Shown here: positions 8,563-17,828 of the stretch, piece by piece
Numbering within the stretch: the first letter of the stretch is position 1
How the letters are laid out: each line of letters starts with the position of its first letter
The notes under the pieces: generated by a model
What the model saw: only the letters and a program-made list of their open reading frames with translations
What the model was told of the DNA's origin: nothing
Database searches by the model: none
Position numbers and translations under genes: made by a program
Source of the DNA: Coleofasciculaceae cyanobacterium
GTDB taxonomy: Bacteria; Cyanobacteriota; Cyanobacteriia; Cyanobacteriales; Xenococcaceae
Direction of reading: 5' to 3'
Length of the DNA: 64,000 nt
NCBI GenBank assembly: GCA_036703275.1
Contig: DATNPK010000108.1
Location: 1 to 64,000, forward strand

Positions 8563-9885
8563 CTAAGATAGAGCTATTTTCTGAACCCGTTTAGCAACTA
8601 CGCCAAAATAGGCATCTTGTTCGGCTCTTAGGCGATCGCATAGTCTGCCACTAGGGAGTTCTACATCGTCATAGGTCAGTACAGAATCTTTAGCAACATC
8701 TCGCTTGAGACGACAACCTTCAGCTAATCCCATTGGTAATAGATTTTCCGCACGGGCTACATCGTAGTTTTCACACTGTCCGTAGGTCATGTAGTAACCA
8801 ATTCCATCAAGCTGTTCTCCTGCTTTTAAGTCAATTTTAGCCGTTGTCACCACATCTACTTGAGGTTTACCCAGAGGACTCATCACCGCATCCTGCAATA
8901 GAACAACCCTGGCGACAGACAAAGGCACTTCAAAGTGGCAGAGATGATAAGGAGTATAAAAACTATAGAGAGGGCCTTCTCCCAGTTTGTATAAATTGAG
9001 ATAGTGCTGTTGTTTGGGGTCATCGTGAGTAGCAAACACGTATACGCCAGGACCAGGTTTTGCCCCTACAACATAATCGACAATGCCACCCAACTGTTTG
9101 AGCTGCTCGACATCATACATTGAGGTCATTTCATCTACATGACCTTTAAATTCATATCCTAGCATCCCCCGCTTGGCTACCTGCATCCCTGTCGCATTAG
9201 CCACGATCGCCTGTTCAAAAGAAATTTTTGTTCCATCGGCAAAACTGGTTACCATGTGGGCTTTTTGTCCCCAACGTCTGGCAAAACCTTCCTGGGTCGT
9301 GGGATTGCGATAGGGGTCTTGTAATCCTTTAATGTTGCCGCAGAGCAAGGGAGTGAGTCCGATACTTTTGACAAAGCGGTAGAGGTTCATTTGTACCCCT
9401 GGTTGGTCGCCATCGCAGGCACTGATAATGACTCCTGCGCTGTCGGCATAAACCTTGAGAATCGAACCAATAGTGCCATCTAGTTCCGCATTCATCAAAA
9501 TCACGTGTTTGCGGTTGGCGATCGCCTCCATGACAATTTCGGCTGCATATTCAATCGTCCCAGTCACTTCGATCAAGGCATCAATCTGTTCTGCCTGGCA
9601 CAAAAGTTTGGGATCTTCGGTAATGGCGTATTTTCCTTGGTTAATTGCCTGTTCTAGTGCAGCAACTGTCTCAACTTCTTCTACTTGTTCGACTCCTGCT
9701 TCTGTATAGGCTTTTTTCGCCCCCTCTAGATGGCGATTAGCGATCGCCACTAATTTCATTCCTGGAACTGAGTTGATAATTTGATTGGCAATACCTCGTC
9801 CCATAAAACCAGCACCAGTCATTGCCACTCTGACAGGGTTTCGGGCTGCCAAACACTCTTGTAAAGCTCGATCTACAATAATCAT
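8563..9885 (-). CDS. NAD(P)-dependent oxidoreductase with C-terminal SAF-like domain
   Basis: 440 residues. A Rossmann nucleotide-binding motif (MTGAGFMGRGIANQI) spans about residues 22-36, followed by a homoserine-dehydrogenase-like catalytic region. The C-terminal part (about 350-420, LKAGEQLDGIGYY onwards) resembles a SAF domain. This type of protein is often found with cytidylyltransferase and epimerase genes in surface-polysaccharide loci, and both are present here (rfbC next door, rfbF at 22979). It probably acts on a nucleotide sugar or sugar-derived intermediate. The exact reaction is not known to me. Confidence 0.75.
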   Translation of the reverse strand: MIIVDRALQECLAARNPVRVAMTGAGFMGRGIANQIINSVPGMKLVAIANRHLEGAKKAYTEAGVEQVEEVETVAALEQAINQGKYAITEDPKLLCQAEQIDALIEVTGTIEYAAEIVMEAIANRKHVILMNAELDGTIGSILKVYADSAGVIISACDGDQPGVQMNLYRFVKSIGLTPLLCGNIKGLQDPYRNPTTQEGFARRWGQKAHMVTSFADGTKISFEQAIVANATGMQVAKRGMLGYEFKGHVDEMTSMYDVEQLKQLGGIVDYVVGAKPGPGVYVFATHDDPKQQHYLNLYKLGEGPLYSFYTPYHLCHFEVPLSVARVVLLQDAVMSPLGKPQVDVVTTAKIDLKAGEQLDGIGYYMTYGQCENYDVARAENLLPMGLAEGCRLKRDVAKDSVLTYDDVELPSGRLCDRLRAEQDAYFGVVAKRVQKIALS

Positions 9886-9970
9886 GTTAGTTGTTAGTTG
9901 TTAGTTGTTAGTTGTTAGTTGTTAGTTGTTAGTTGTTAGTTGTTAGTTGTTAGTTGTTAGTTGTTAGTTG
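9886..9970. repeat. Heptad tandem repeat GTTAGTT, about 12 copies
   Basis: 85 bases of perfect seven-base units fill nearly the whole gap between the oxidoreductase gene and rfbC, ending directly at the oxidoreductase ATG. It is a long example of the cyanobacterial STRR class. It leaves no room for a normal ribosome binding site in front of the oxidoreductase. Confidence 0.9.
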
Positions 9971-9973
9971 TAT

Positions 9974-10522
9974 TTACCTGTGATTAACAACAGGAGTTTT
10001 GAATAAAGACCAGCTAGCATCTTTTTCAGAAATCTCACTAATGGGCAAGGGCCATTGAATTCCTAATGCGGGGTCGTCATAACGTATCCCTCTCTCTTGA
10101 TTTGGCGTATAAAATTCGCTGACTTGATAGATGATTTCCGTATCATCCGTCAAGGCTTGATAACCATGGGCAAACATCTCAGGAACATATAAAGCGAGAT
10201 GATTTTCTGCTGTAAGTTCAACACCAATATGCTGTAGATAAGTTTCCGAGTCTGGACGCAAATCGACGATCACATCGTAAATTGCCCCTTTAGTACAGCG
10301 AATAAATTTAGTTTCCGTTGCGGGGGGTATTTGATAATGCATCCCTCGCAAAGTTCCTTTACTGTAATTGAAGGATAAATTGCACTGGGCAACTGCTGGT
10401 CTTAAGTTATGTGCTTCAAATTCCTTGGCACAAAAGGTGCGACTAAAAAAGCCACGGTGATCTTGCATTGGTTTTAAGGCAATAATGAAAGCACCTTTGA
10501 GTTTTGTTTCTCTAAATTCCAT
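9974..10522 (-). CDS. rfbC: dTDP-4-dehydrorhamnose 3,5-epimerase family protein
   Basis: 182 residues, the normal length of the RmlC cupin. Visible motifs are DHRGFFSRTF (21-30), the catalytic histidine in TLRGMHYQ (His62), IYDVIVDLR and the Tyr-rich segment EIIYQVSEFYTP. It epimerises C3/C5 of a 4-keto-6-deoxy nucleotide sugar. With rfbF, an SDR and the SAF-type oxidoreductase in the same locus, the substrate may be CDP-linked rather than dTDP-linked; no rmlA, rmlB or rmlD is in the window. Confidence 0.9.
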   Translation of the reverse strand: MEFRETKLKGAFIIALKPMQDHRGFFSRTFCAKEFEAHNLRPAVAQCNLSFNYSKGTLRGMHYQIPPATETKFIRCTKGAIYDVIVDLRPDSETYLQHIGVELTAENHLALYVPEMFAHGYQALTDDTEIIYQVSEFYTPNQERGIRYDDPALGIQWPLPISEISEKDASWSLFKTPVVNHR

Positions 10523-10612
10523 AATTTTCTACCTACTTAAAGATTAAATTTTTGAACGGACAAATATACGCACAGCGCGAACTAAATCTTTTGACTACAT
10601 GCGGAATCACGC

Positions 10613-11452
10613 CTACGATCGCAAACTAGCGTCAAATACTGTTTGATTTTCAGCAACTAGCCCATCGAAAGTATATTTAAATGCAGCTAATTCCTGAGCC
10701 AACTCTTGCTCTACAATGGCTCTAGCTTTGGGGGAATATTGTGCCTGATAGGATTTTTTGCCAGGGGTTTTATTGGTATGAGGTATTGGAATATATTCAT
10801 CTATTCCTGCCTGACTTAAAATCTGGTTCAAATCGCTTTCTAGACGCTCATAACGAATAACGCAATCGACACCATTGATTAGCGGATAGGCAATATTCCT
10901 TTTGACGGAACTTTGGGTAAGTAACAGAGGTTGTTTTCTCAGCCAGTGTTTGAAACCAGATTTGACCCGTTGATCGAGACGTTGGGGAAACAAGATTTTT
11001 CTAGATAACCATTTTTCAAAACCTTCTTCTCTGGCTAGCTGAATTTGCTGTTGAACGTTTTGGACATATCTGGCGCGATATGTTGCCCCTACTCTATTGG
11101 CTGGGCAATTGGGATCGTCGCTTTGAATCATTTGTTCCCACCAAGAACTTATATATCTTTGGTAAGCACTAGCAAAGCGATCGAAGGGATTACGCACTGT
11201 GCCAAATGTCAGATAGGATTTTAATTCTTGTTCAGAAATAAGATTAAATCCAATCAACTGTTTGAGGGTGTTATGCTTTTCCCCGACTAGCTTGTATTTT
11301 TTTGCCAGCATGAAATCTTTTTCAGGTAGTTTTTCTCCCCCAAGCTTTTCTATTAATACTTCACTAATCGAAGAACAGCCTGTAGCTGGTACTTGGATAA
11401 ACAGCAGTTTGTAATCGCGACAAATAATAGCCATCTTTGACCTCTTATTCAA
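10613..11452 (-). CDS. Sulfotransferase, family 2 type
   Basis: 279 residues. The N-terminal LLFIQVPATGCSSISEVL (about 17-34) is the 5'-phosphosulfate loop, and FGTVRNPFDRFASAYQRYI (83-101) is the 3'-phosphate-binding element of Golgi-type carbohydrate sulfotransferases. It should move sulfate from PAPS to a sugar hydroxyl in the cytoplasm. It is one of four sulfotransferase genes in this locus; the others are at 29232, 31325 and 32187. Translation could also begin at the second methionine (MAIICRDYK). Confidence 0.85.
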   Translation of the reverse strand: MNKRSKMAIICRDYKLLFIQVPATGCSSISEVLIEKLGGEKLPEKDFMLAKKYKLVGEKHNTLKQLIGFNLISEQELKSYLTFGTVRNPFDRFASAYQRYISSWWEQMIQSDDPNCPANRVGATYRARYVQNVQQQIQLAREEGFEKWLSRKILFPQRLDQRVKSGFKHWLRKQPLLLTQSSVKRNIAYPLINGVDCVIRYERLESDLNQILSQAGIDEYIPIPHTNKTPGKKSYQAQYSPKARAIVEQELAQELAAFKYTFDGLVAENQTVFDASLRS

Positions 11453-11500
11453 GAATTGATTGGGAATAATTTTGAACTTTTCGATTGTGTCGGAGTTATC

Positions 11501-13837
11501 CTAGACGGACAACAAGCCTAATACGCCGATGAATGCTGTAAATGCAGCACCCGTTTTAAGCTGCCATTTTCTCAAGGGCAATCTTTTGCCTAAGCGTAAA
11601 TAGCCTAGAAGTAAATAACTCAATAAAGCAGCGAGCGCAGCAACTAAATATCTTCGTTCGGGGGAACTGACCACAAAATGATCCAAAATGGTCAAAAAGT
11701 TGTAGTCAGGTTGAGGAACTACTATAGTTTGCCAAGCATCACCGCCATTGGTCGATCTATATAGTTCAGCCCCAGACGAACCATAAATAGTTTGGTCAAC
11801 AGAATATGCAGGAGAGAACATAAGTTCTCCAGTTAAATAATCGCCAACCTGAGTAAAAGTTGTGCCTCCATCGGCAGTTTTAAATAAACCTTCCCCTCTG
11901 ACACTAATAAGAAAAGTGCGATCGCTTTGGTAATTGGGGGAGACGGCAATAGTTTCGATATAGCTATCTCCACCATAAGCAGTGCCAGGCAATTTGCGCC
12001 AGCTTGTCCCGCCATCTTGGGTAACAAACAACCCTTTGGCAGTGCCAGCAAAAACCGTGCGATCGCTTTGGTAGTTGGGAGAAATCGCTAACTTGGCATA
12101 GTCGTCTTTAGCAACTAAACCCTTTATCGGTTGCCAGGTAGCACCAGCATCTACCGATTTATAAACCCCTCCAGTAAAATTACCTATATAGAGGGTTCGA
12201 TCGCGGGCAAAATTGGGAGAGATTGCCAGAGAAGGAATGAAAGCAGCCTGTTCGCCAATTTCCCCAACCCGGGAAAAGTTCTTGCCTCCGTCAGTAGATT
12301 TGAGAATCTTACCTGGTAGCGTTACCAAATAAACAGTGCGATCAGCTTCGCTGCCAGGCTTCGCCTGATCGCTTGCGAAATTGGGAGAAACAACCATGTA
12401 GCTATCACGCCGTAAAGGTTTAGGTACCCAAAACTTGTGCCAGAACTTACCTCGATTGGTGGTTTTGGCTAAACTACCCCAAGAACTAGCCAGTATAGTG
12501 TCATCCGAACTGTAGTCGGGAGAAAAAACTAAGTTTCCTGTTTCAGCGATTAGATTTTGTTTGAGTAGACGATCTGTTCCTAAGCCACGATTAATCGGAG
12601 TCCAGGTAGCTCCTCGATCGCGACTCAGGTAAACCCCCTGATAGATAGTAGAAATGGCAACTGTAGAATCATGTTGGTAATTTGGTGATATGGCTATATT
12701 TCGGATGCTTGTCGTTCCTTTGCCGATGTTGACATCCCGCCAACTACGTCCTCCATTGGTGGATTTAAATACGCCATCAAAACCAGCTAGCAACAGGGTT
12801 TTATCTTGGCTATAGGTAGCAGAAATACTCAAGTCGCTAAAATGAGGGCTTTTATATAAAGTGGTATCTGCTTGGGCGTGTTTTTTCAGACCTCTGCTTT
12901 GTTTGTTCCAGCTTTTGCCACCATCAGTGGAGCGAAAAACACCCTCATGCCAGGTAGAAGCCAAGATCGTTAAATCTGTCTCATAGTTAGGCGAGATTGC
13001 CAAAGACATAATCGAGCGATCGCTGATGCCGTTATTGACTGGTAAAAAAGAAACACCACCGTCAAGTGTTTGCCAGATTCCCGCTTTTTCTGTTCCTACC
13101 CAAACAGTTCGATCTGTTTTATAGCGAGGCGAAATTGCCACGGCTTGAATTGCCCCACTATTTTCGAGGGTAGTTAATGGCTGCCAGTTTTTACCCCGAT
13201 CCGTTGAAGAGTAAAGATTTCCGCGATCGTCCCCTACAATTATCTGGTTGTTCGGGTTAAAAGCGATCGCCTTAATTTTGTTCTCCCCTGGCGTAACGGT
13301 TGACCAACTTGTCCCACCGTTTTCTGTTTTATAGAGTCCCGATTCAGTTCCCGCAGCGAAAACTACATCAGCCGAATCAGGAGAGATCGCCACTAAGTCA
13401 ATACTCAAAGTTTCTAGTCCCTGGTTCACCTTGTTCCAAGATGCTCCTCCATCTTGTGACTTATAGATTCCATCTCCCAAGGTTGAGAGAAAGAGAGTTT
13501 CCTTAGATTGAGATGAGACAGCCAAGGAAAATAATTTATGTTGATTATCCAAACCCTTTTCAATTCTTTGCCAGCGATCGCCTCCATCTTTTGACTTGAA
13601 TAAATTACCCCAGATAGGCAGATAACCATCCAGAATAAAATATGCTGTCTGGTCGCGATCGTAGTTGGGTGAAAGTTCGACATCAACGATCGCGTCGTGG
13701 GGACTATGTGCCAATGCTGTATCTACATCAAAGCAGCAGCAAGTTAAAATTGACAGCAACAAAACTCCAATGCCTTTAACCGCATCTAAAGAGTTAAAAC
13801 GAAACCATTTCATATGTTTTACTATTAGCCAATACAA
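11501..13837 (-). CDS. Exported Asp-box beta-propeller protein A
   Basis: 778 residues. An N-terminal hydrophobic segment ending ...TALA (about 20-43) looks like a signal peptide. The body carries about 14 Asp-box/BNR repeats (pattern S/T-x-D-x-G-x-x-W/F, for example KSKDGGDRW, RSTDGGKSW). They alternate with SPNYxxDRT strands, the layout of sialidase/VPS10/Ycf48-like propellers. Two membrane helices close the C-terminus (about 731-778), so the propeller should face the outside of the cytoplasmic membrane. A tandem paralogue lies just upstream. No catalytic residues were recognised. A role in binding or guiding polysaccharide is an inference. Translation may start at the internal methionine MKWF. 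Confidence 0.85.
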   Translation of the reverse strand: MYWLIVKHMKWFRFNSLDAVKGIGVLLLSILTCCCFDVDTALAHSPHDAIVDVELSPNYDRDQTAYFILDGYLPIWGNLFKSKDGGDRWQRIEKGLDNQHKLFSLAVSSQSKETLFLSTLGDGIYKSQDGGASWNKVNQGLETLSIDLVAISPDSADVVFAAGTESGLYKTENGGTSWSTVTPGENKIKAIAFNPNNQIIVGDDRGNLYSSTDRGKNWQPLTTLENSGAIQAVAISPRYKTDRTVWVGTEKAGIWQTLDGGVSFLPVNNGISDRSIMSLAISPNYETDLTILASTWHEGVFRSTDGGKSWNKQSRGLKKHAQADTTLYKSPHFSDLSISATYSQDKTLLLAGFDGVFKSTNGGRSWRDVNIGKGTTSIRNIAISPNYQHDSTVAISTIYQGVYLSRDRGATWTPINRGLGTDRLLKQNLIAETGNLVFSPDYSSDDTILASSWGSLAKTTNRGKFWHKFWVPKPLRRDSYMVVSPNFASDQAKPGSEADRTVYLVTLPGKILKSTDGGKNFSRVGEIGEQAAFIPSLAISPNFARDRTLYIGNFTGGVYKSVDAGATWQPIKGLVAKDDYAKLAISPNYQSDRTVFAGTAKGLFVTQDGGTSWRKLPGTAYGGDSYIETIAVSPNYQSDRTFLISVRGEGLFKTADGGTTFTQVGDYLTGELMFSPAYSVDQTIYGSSGAELYRSTNGGDAWQTIVVPQPDYNFLTILDHFVVSSPERRYLVAALAALLSYLLLGYLRLGKRLPLRKWQLKTGAAFTAFIGVLGLLSV

Positions 13838-13943
13838 AAAAAACGAATTTACGCTCTAACCGAAAGTAAGCTAAAAGAAGCTAACGGCTAAGAGCTAGGA
13901 ATTATCGATCCTTTATGGCAATGAGGTGTCAACCTCATGTCAG

Positions 13944-16325
13944 CTAAATAGAAAAGAGCATGAATACGACCATAAATGCTGTAAACGCACCGCTGGCTGT
14001 AATGAGCATTTTTCTTACGGACAATGTTTTGTCTAACCTCAAGCGTCCTAAAATTAGATAACTAGCTAACGCAACTATGGCAGCAACCAAAAATTTAGTA
14101 ATTGGAGCAACTGTTAAGCGGAGATAATAATAGGTTATTAGCTGCTTCAAACTCGTTCCTTGGGGTGTGGGTAGGGATAGATTTGCCCAGGTATTGCCAC
14201 CGTCTGTCGATTTAAAGAGATTAGTTTCAGCTACTCCATAGATAGTGCGATCGCTTGAATATGCAGGTGAGAATTTAATGGGCATAGTTGGTGGCCAAAA
14301 ACCGTACATATTTGCCAAAGAATGGTTTCTATTGAGCAAATTCTCGCCAACCTGAGCAAAGGTTGTTCCCCCATCAACGGATTTAAATAAGCCTTTGCCT
14401 CTGAAGCTGACAATGAGAGTGCGATCGCTTTGATAATTGGGAGATATAGCCACCGCATCTACATAACTACGCTCCGTATCTGCATTTACTGCTAATTTGC
14501 GCCAACTTTTTCCTTCATCTCTGGTAACAAAAAGACCTGCAGCCGTACCAGCAAAAACAGTTCGATCTAGTTTGTAGTTAGGTGAAATAGTTAACTTGCT
14601 TTCTTCTGGCATCGAGGGAATATCATTACCAGTCGGTTGCCAGGTTTTACCTCCATCCACTGTCTTATAGACACCATCATGAACCCCTGCATATAAAGTT
14701 TTGTCTGTAGCAAAATCTGGAGAAATAGCTAAATATACTATTGATTGACCGTTGATACTTCCTATCTGAGAGAAGCTAAGACCTCCATCAGTGGACTTGA
14801 GCATAAAGTCCTGCCCTGTACCCTGCATCGAACCTAAATAAATAGTTCCGTCAGAAGCAAAGTTAGGTGAAACAGCAATGGAATATTTAGTCGGTCTATT
14901 TAAGGGACTTGATTTATTACTAGTTAGGGGAATTTTCTGCCAATCTTGACCTGTGTTTGTAGACCTTAGAAAATAAGTCCATGAGGGTGAAAATATAGTT
15001 TTGTCTTGTCGATAGTTAGGAGAAAATTCGATACCGAATAATCTCCCTACATAACCATCTTGGAGAATTTGTTTGGAAGTGCGCTTAAGCCAATTGTCTT
15101 TGGCTAAACCTTGGTTGATAGTCATCCAGGTAACTCCTCGATCGTGGCTGATGTAAGCTCCCCCTAAGTAGGTAGTAATGGCAACGGTAGAATCATTTTG
15201 ATAATCTGGTGACACATCCAAACCGACGATAATGTTTGATGATAAGGTATTCAATTCTTGCCAAACACGTCCACCATCAGTAGATTTGAATAACCCATCA
15301 AAACTAGCCATAAAGACGGTTCGATCCTGGCTATAGCCTTGGGACATACTCAAGCCGCTAAAATGAGGTCGATTAAAATTAGGTAGATCGGCTTGACCAT
15401 CTTTAGTCAGACCCTTACTGTATTTTTTCCAGCTTTTACCGCCGTTATGGGAGCAAAAAACTCCCTCCTGCCAGGTAGAAGCTAAGATAGTTTTATCTCT
15501 TTGATAGTTAGGTGAGATTGCCAAAGACATAATCGAGCGATCGCGGATGCCATTATTTACTTTAGCGAAAGAAGCTCCAGCATCAACTGTTTGCCAGATT
15601 CCCTCTTTTTCTGTTCCCACCCAAAAAGTCCGATCCAAAGCAAAATCAGGAGAAATTGCTACAGCTTTGATCGCACCACTCTTTTCGAGGGTATCAAGCC
15701 ACTGCCAACTTTCACCGCGATCGCGAGAATAGAAAAGATTTCCTTTGTTGTCGCCGATTACAATCATGTCTGGTTGAGCAGGGTCAAAGGCGATCGCCGT
15801 AATCTTATTATTCTCTGGCATAACTAGCGTCCAATTTGCCCCACCATTTTCTGTTTTATATAGTCCTTTTTCCGTCCCCGCAGCGAAAACTACATCAGCC
15901 AAATCAGGAGCGATCGCCACTAGATCAAAACTCAAAGTTGCTAATCCTTGGTTGACTTTATTCCAAGAATCGCCTCCATTTTCTGTTTTGTAAATTCCAT
16001 CGCCCAAACTAGCTAAAAAGAGAATTTTTGGCGATTGAGCAGCAATATCTAAAGCAGATAATTCATGTTGATGATCCAAACCGTTTACTATCGTTTGCCA
16101 ACTATCACCTCCATCTTGTGACCTTAAGATGTTTCCTCGCACATTAATAAATAAAGTTCGATCTTGCTGATAATTGGGAGATACTTCAACTGCCAAAATA
16201 TCATCATGGGGATAATGGGCAAAGGCAGCTTGTACATTAAGAGTGAAGCACGCCAAAGTTAAAAGCAAACCTAAAATGGTAACTTTTAAATAATTTAATT
16301 TTGGCAAAACCATATAATTAACCAA
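13944..16325 (-). CDS. Exported Asp-box beta-propeller protein B
   Basis: 793 residues, paralogous to the preceding-coordinate protein along its whole length. Both share a hydrophobic N-terminus followed by AHxPHD and ELSPNY/EVSPNY strands, about 14 Asp-box repeats (KTENGGDSW, KSTDGGRVW, KTVDGGKTW and others) and two C-terminal membrane helices. It lies 106 bases upstream of propeller A in the same operon, so the pair arose by tandem duplication. The alternative methionine MVLPKLNYLK fits a signal peptide better than the first. The function is unknown; a periplasmic scaffold or quality-control role in exopolysaccharide assembly is conjecture. Confidence 0.85.
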   Translation of the reverse strand: MVNYMVLPKLNYLKVTILGLLLTLACFTLNVQAAFAHYPHDDILAVEVSPNYQQDRTLFINVRGNILRSQDGGDSWQTIVNGLDHQHELSALDIAAQSPKILFLASLGDGIYKTENGGDSWNKVNQGLATLSFDLVAIAPDLADVVFAAGTEKGLYKTENGGANWTLVMPENNKITAIAFDPAQPDMIVIGDNKGNLFYSRDRGESWQWLDTLEKSGAIKAVAISPDFALDRTFWVGTEKEGIWQTVDAGASFAKVNNGIRDRSIMSLAISPNYQRDKTILASTWQEGVFCSHNGGKSWKKYSKGLTKDGQADLPNFNRPHFSGLSMSQGYSQDRTVFMASFDGLFKSTDGGRVWQELNTLSSNIIVGLDVSPDYQNDSTVAITTYLGGAYISHDRGVTWMTINQGLAKDNWLKRTSKQILQDGYVGRLFGIEFSPNYRQDKTIFSPSWTYFLRSTNTGQDWQKIPLTSNKSSPLNRPTKYSIAVSPNFASDGTIYLGSMQGTGQDFMLKSTDGGLSFSQIGSINGQSIVYLAISPDFATDKTLYAGVHDGVYKTVDGGKTWQPTGNDIPSMPEESKLTISPNYKLDRTVFAGTAAGLFVTRDEGKSWRKLAVNADTERSYVDAVAISPNYQSDRTLIVSFRGKGLFKSVDGGTTFAQVGENLLNRNHSLANMYGFWPPTMPIKFSPAYSSDRTIYGVAETNLFKSTDGGNTWANLSLPTPQGTSLKQLITYYYLRLTVAPITKFLVAAIVALASYLILGRLRLDKTLSVRKMLITASGAFTAFMVVFMLFSI

Positions 16326-16360
16326 TTTTTACTTACTACTTCTAACTTCTGACTTCTTAA

Positions 16361-17782
16361 TTACCGTCCCAGTACTAAAATCCAATCTCCTTCTTCTGGG
16401 GTAGTAAAATTGACTTGAGTTGCTTTTTGTACCGTACTTTTATTACTCAATGCCTTTGTTCTAGGGTTAAACCACAAAACCGATACCGACTCAGCACTCA
16501 ACGAAGAAAGATTTAGTGCAAAATCACTCGTACCTGCGGTGTACACCAACCCATAGCTGCCGTCATTAGCCATAGTTGCTTGAATATGTCGCTCGTAATC
16601 GGCACTTTGTCCGCTAACAATCATTGATTGGGCTGGTCTTAACTTTAGAAAATCTTTGCCCAAGGCGTGCAGAAATTGACTGAGGTAGCCAATCTGTGTT
16701 GAACCCTCTAATTGCAGTGCCTCGTCAAAGTTAGACATTGCATCCCAGACTCCCGACCCGCCATAGGAATGTCCAAAACCGCCAGCAAAAATGCTGAAAT
16801 AGGCACGCCGACGAACATTGTATGGTGTCGCAGGTGTCCCTCCTCCTAGATTAGTATTTTCATACCAGGCTTCAGCATCTAAAGTTGGTTTGGTCGGAGA
16901 TTGTTGATAGTCGTAGGCGATCGCTTCCCAAACAGTCCAGTTACGCTCGTCCTTACGGGGAAGATCGTTAGGACAACACCATTGACTGGTTTGCCAGTTA
17001 TTAAAATCTACTAAAGTATTCATCTTAGAAAAAGAAGTACCACGCTGGAAGTCGGCATGTATGGTTAAAAGCTTATTTCCCGTATCACCATCTCTAATTC
17101 CCTGCACCAGTGACTTAACCCGATCCAAATCCAGCTCGCTTTTACGCCGATGACCGCCAGACTCACCAGCACTCAACCAGATAACATTGTCATTATCTTT
17201 ATAGCGATCGCCGATGAACCTGCCAAATTTATAGAGTGTTTCGGCATCATAGTCTCGAACAATCTGCCACCATCCTGTAGCGATCGCAACATACATACCT
17301 CGCTGGTTAGCTTCTGCTACTAAATGGTCTATTTCCTGAAAATGACTCTCAATCGGCTCTAAATTCTCATTAAATCCGATCGGCTCATTCACCTCCTCAT
17401 TTCCCATGCCCACCCTAATCATCACCACGTTAAAGCCTTTACTCTGGCGATCGTCTAGTAGCTTAATCCGTTGTTGGCGAGTTAGCTTAGAAAACAGCCA
17501 AAAAGTATCCCCAATCCAGACAAAGGGACTGCCATCGGCACGTACTAAAAACCGCTCAGAGCTATCTATCTTAAGTTTGGTTGGCATGGGATATGCTGGC
17601 AGTTTAAGCTCCAGCCCTGGATAGGTTTCAGAATCAGAGGTAGCTGCTATTGGTTGTGACAAGGGGGACTTTTTAAGTGCGATCGTCTGAGCTCGATTAA
17701 AATCTACATCCCCAACTTTAGCTACAAACAGGAGCAAGACTAAGGTGATGGAAAATAGTGACAGATAAAAAAAACGTCTCAT
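16361..17782 (-). CDS. DUF4038 (apiosidase-like) glycoside hydrolase, secreted
   Basis: 473 residues. An N-terminal hydrophobic segment (about 5-22) serves as signal peptide or anchor. From about residue 72, RFLVRADGSPFVWIGDTFW and QRIKLLDDRQSKGFNVVMI match the start of the DUF4038 TIM-barrel domain, related to family GH140 enzymes. IWLSAGESGGHRR and TLDAEAWYE carry the candidate acidic residues on strand ends. A small beta domain (DUF5060/collagen-binding type) probably closes the protein. It would trim a polysaccharide outside the cytoplasm. Hydrolases inside synthesis loci often control chain length or release. Substrate unknown. Confidence 0.75.
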   Translation of the reverse strand: MRRFFYLSLFSITLVLLLFVAKVGDVDFNRAQTIALKKSPLSQPIAATSDSETYPGLELKLPAYPMPTKLKIDSSERFLVRADGSPFVWIGDTFWLFSKLTRQQRIKLLDDRQSKGFNVVMIRVGMGNEEVNEPIGFNENLEPIESHFQEIDHLVAEANQRGMYVAIATGWWQIVRDYDAETLYKFGRFIGDRYKDNDNVIWLSAGESGGHRRKSELDLDRVKSLVQGIRDGDTGNKLLTIHADFQRGTSFSKMNTLVDFNNWQTSQWCCPNDLPRKDERNWTVWEAIAYDYQQSPTKPTLDAEAWYENTNLGGGTPATPYNVRRRAYFSIFAGGFGHSYGGSGVWDAMSNFDEALQLEGSTQIGYLSQFLHALGKDFLKLRPAQSMIVSGQSADYERHIQATMANDGSYGLVYTAGTSDFALNLSSLSAESVSVLWFNPRTKALSNKSTVQKATQVNFTTPEEGDWILVLGR

Positions 17783-17828
17783 GACAAGCCTTTAATAAAC
17801 GACAGAACGACCTTCCTACTTCTGACTC

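Noticed and set aside
9886-9970. Heptad array considered as a CRISPR array
   Set aside because: Units are contiguous seven-base copies without spacers; no cas genes in the window.
13426-13686. Several 60-110 codon frames within the two propeller genes
   Set aside because: They arise from the internal repeats of the propeller coding sequence read in other frames.
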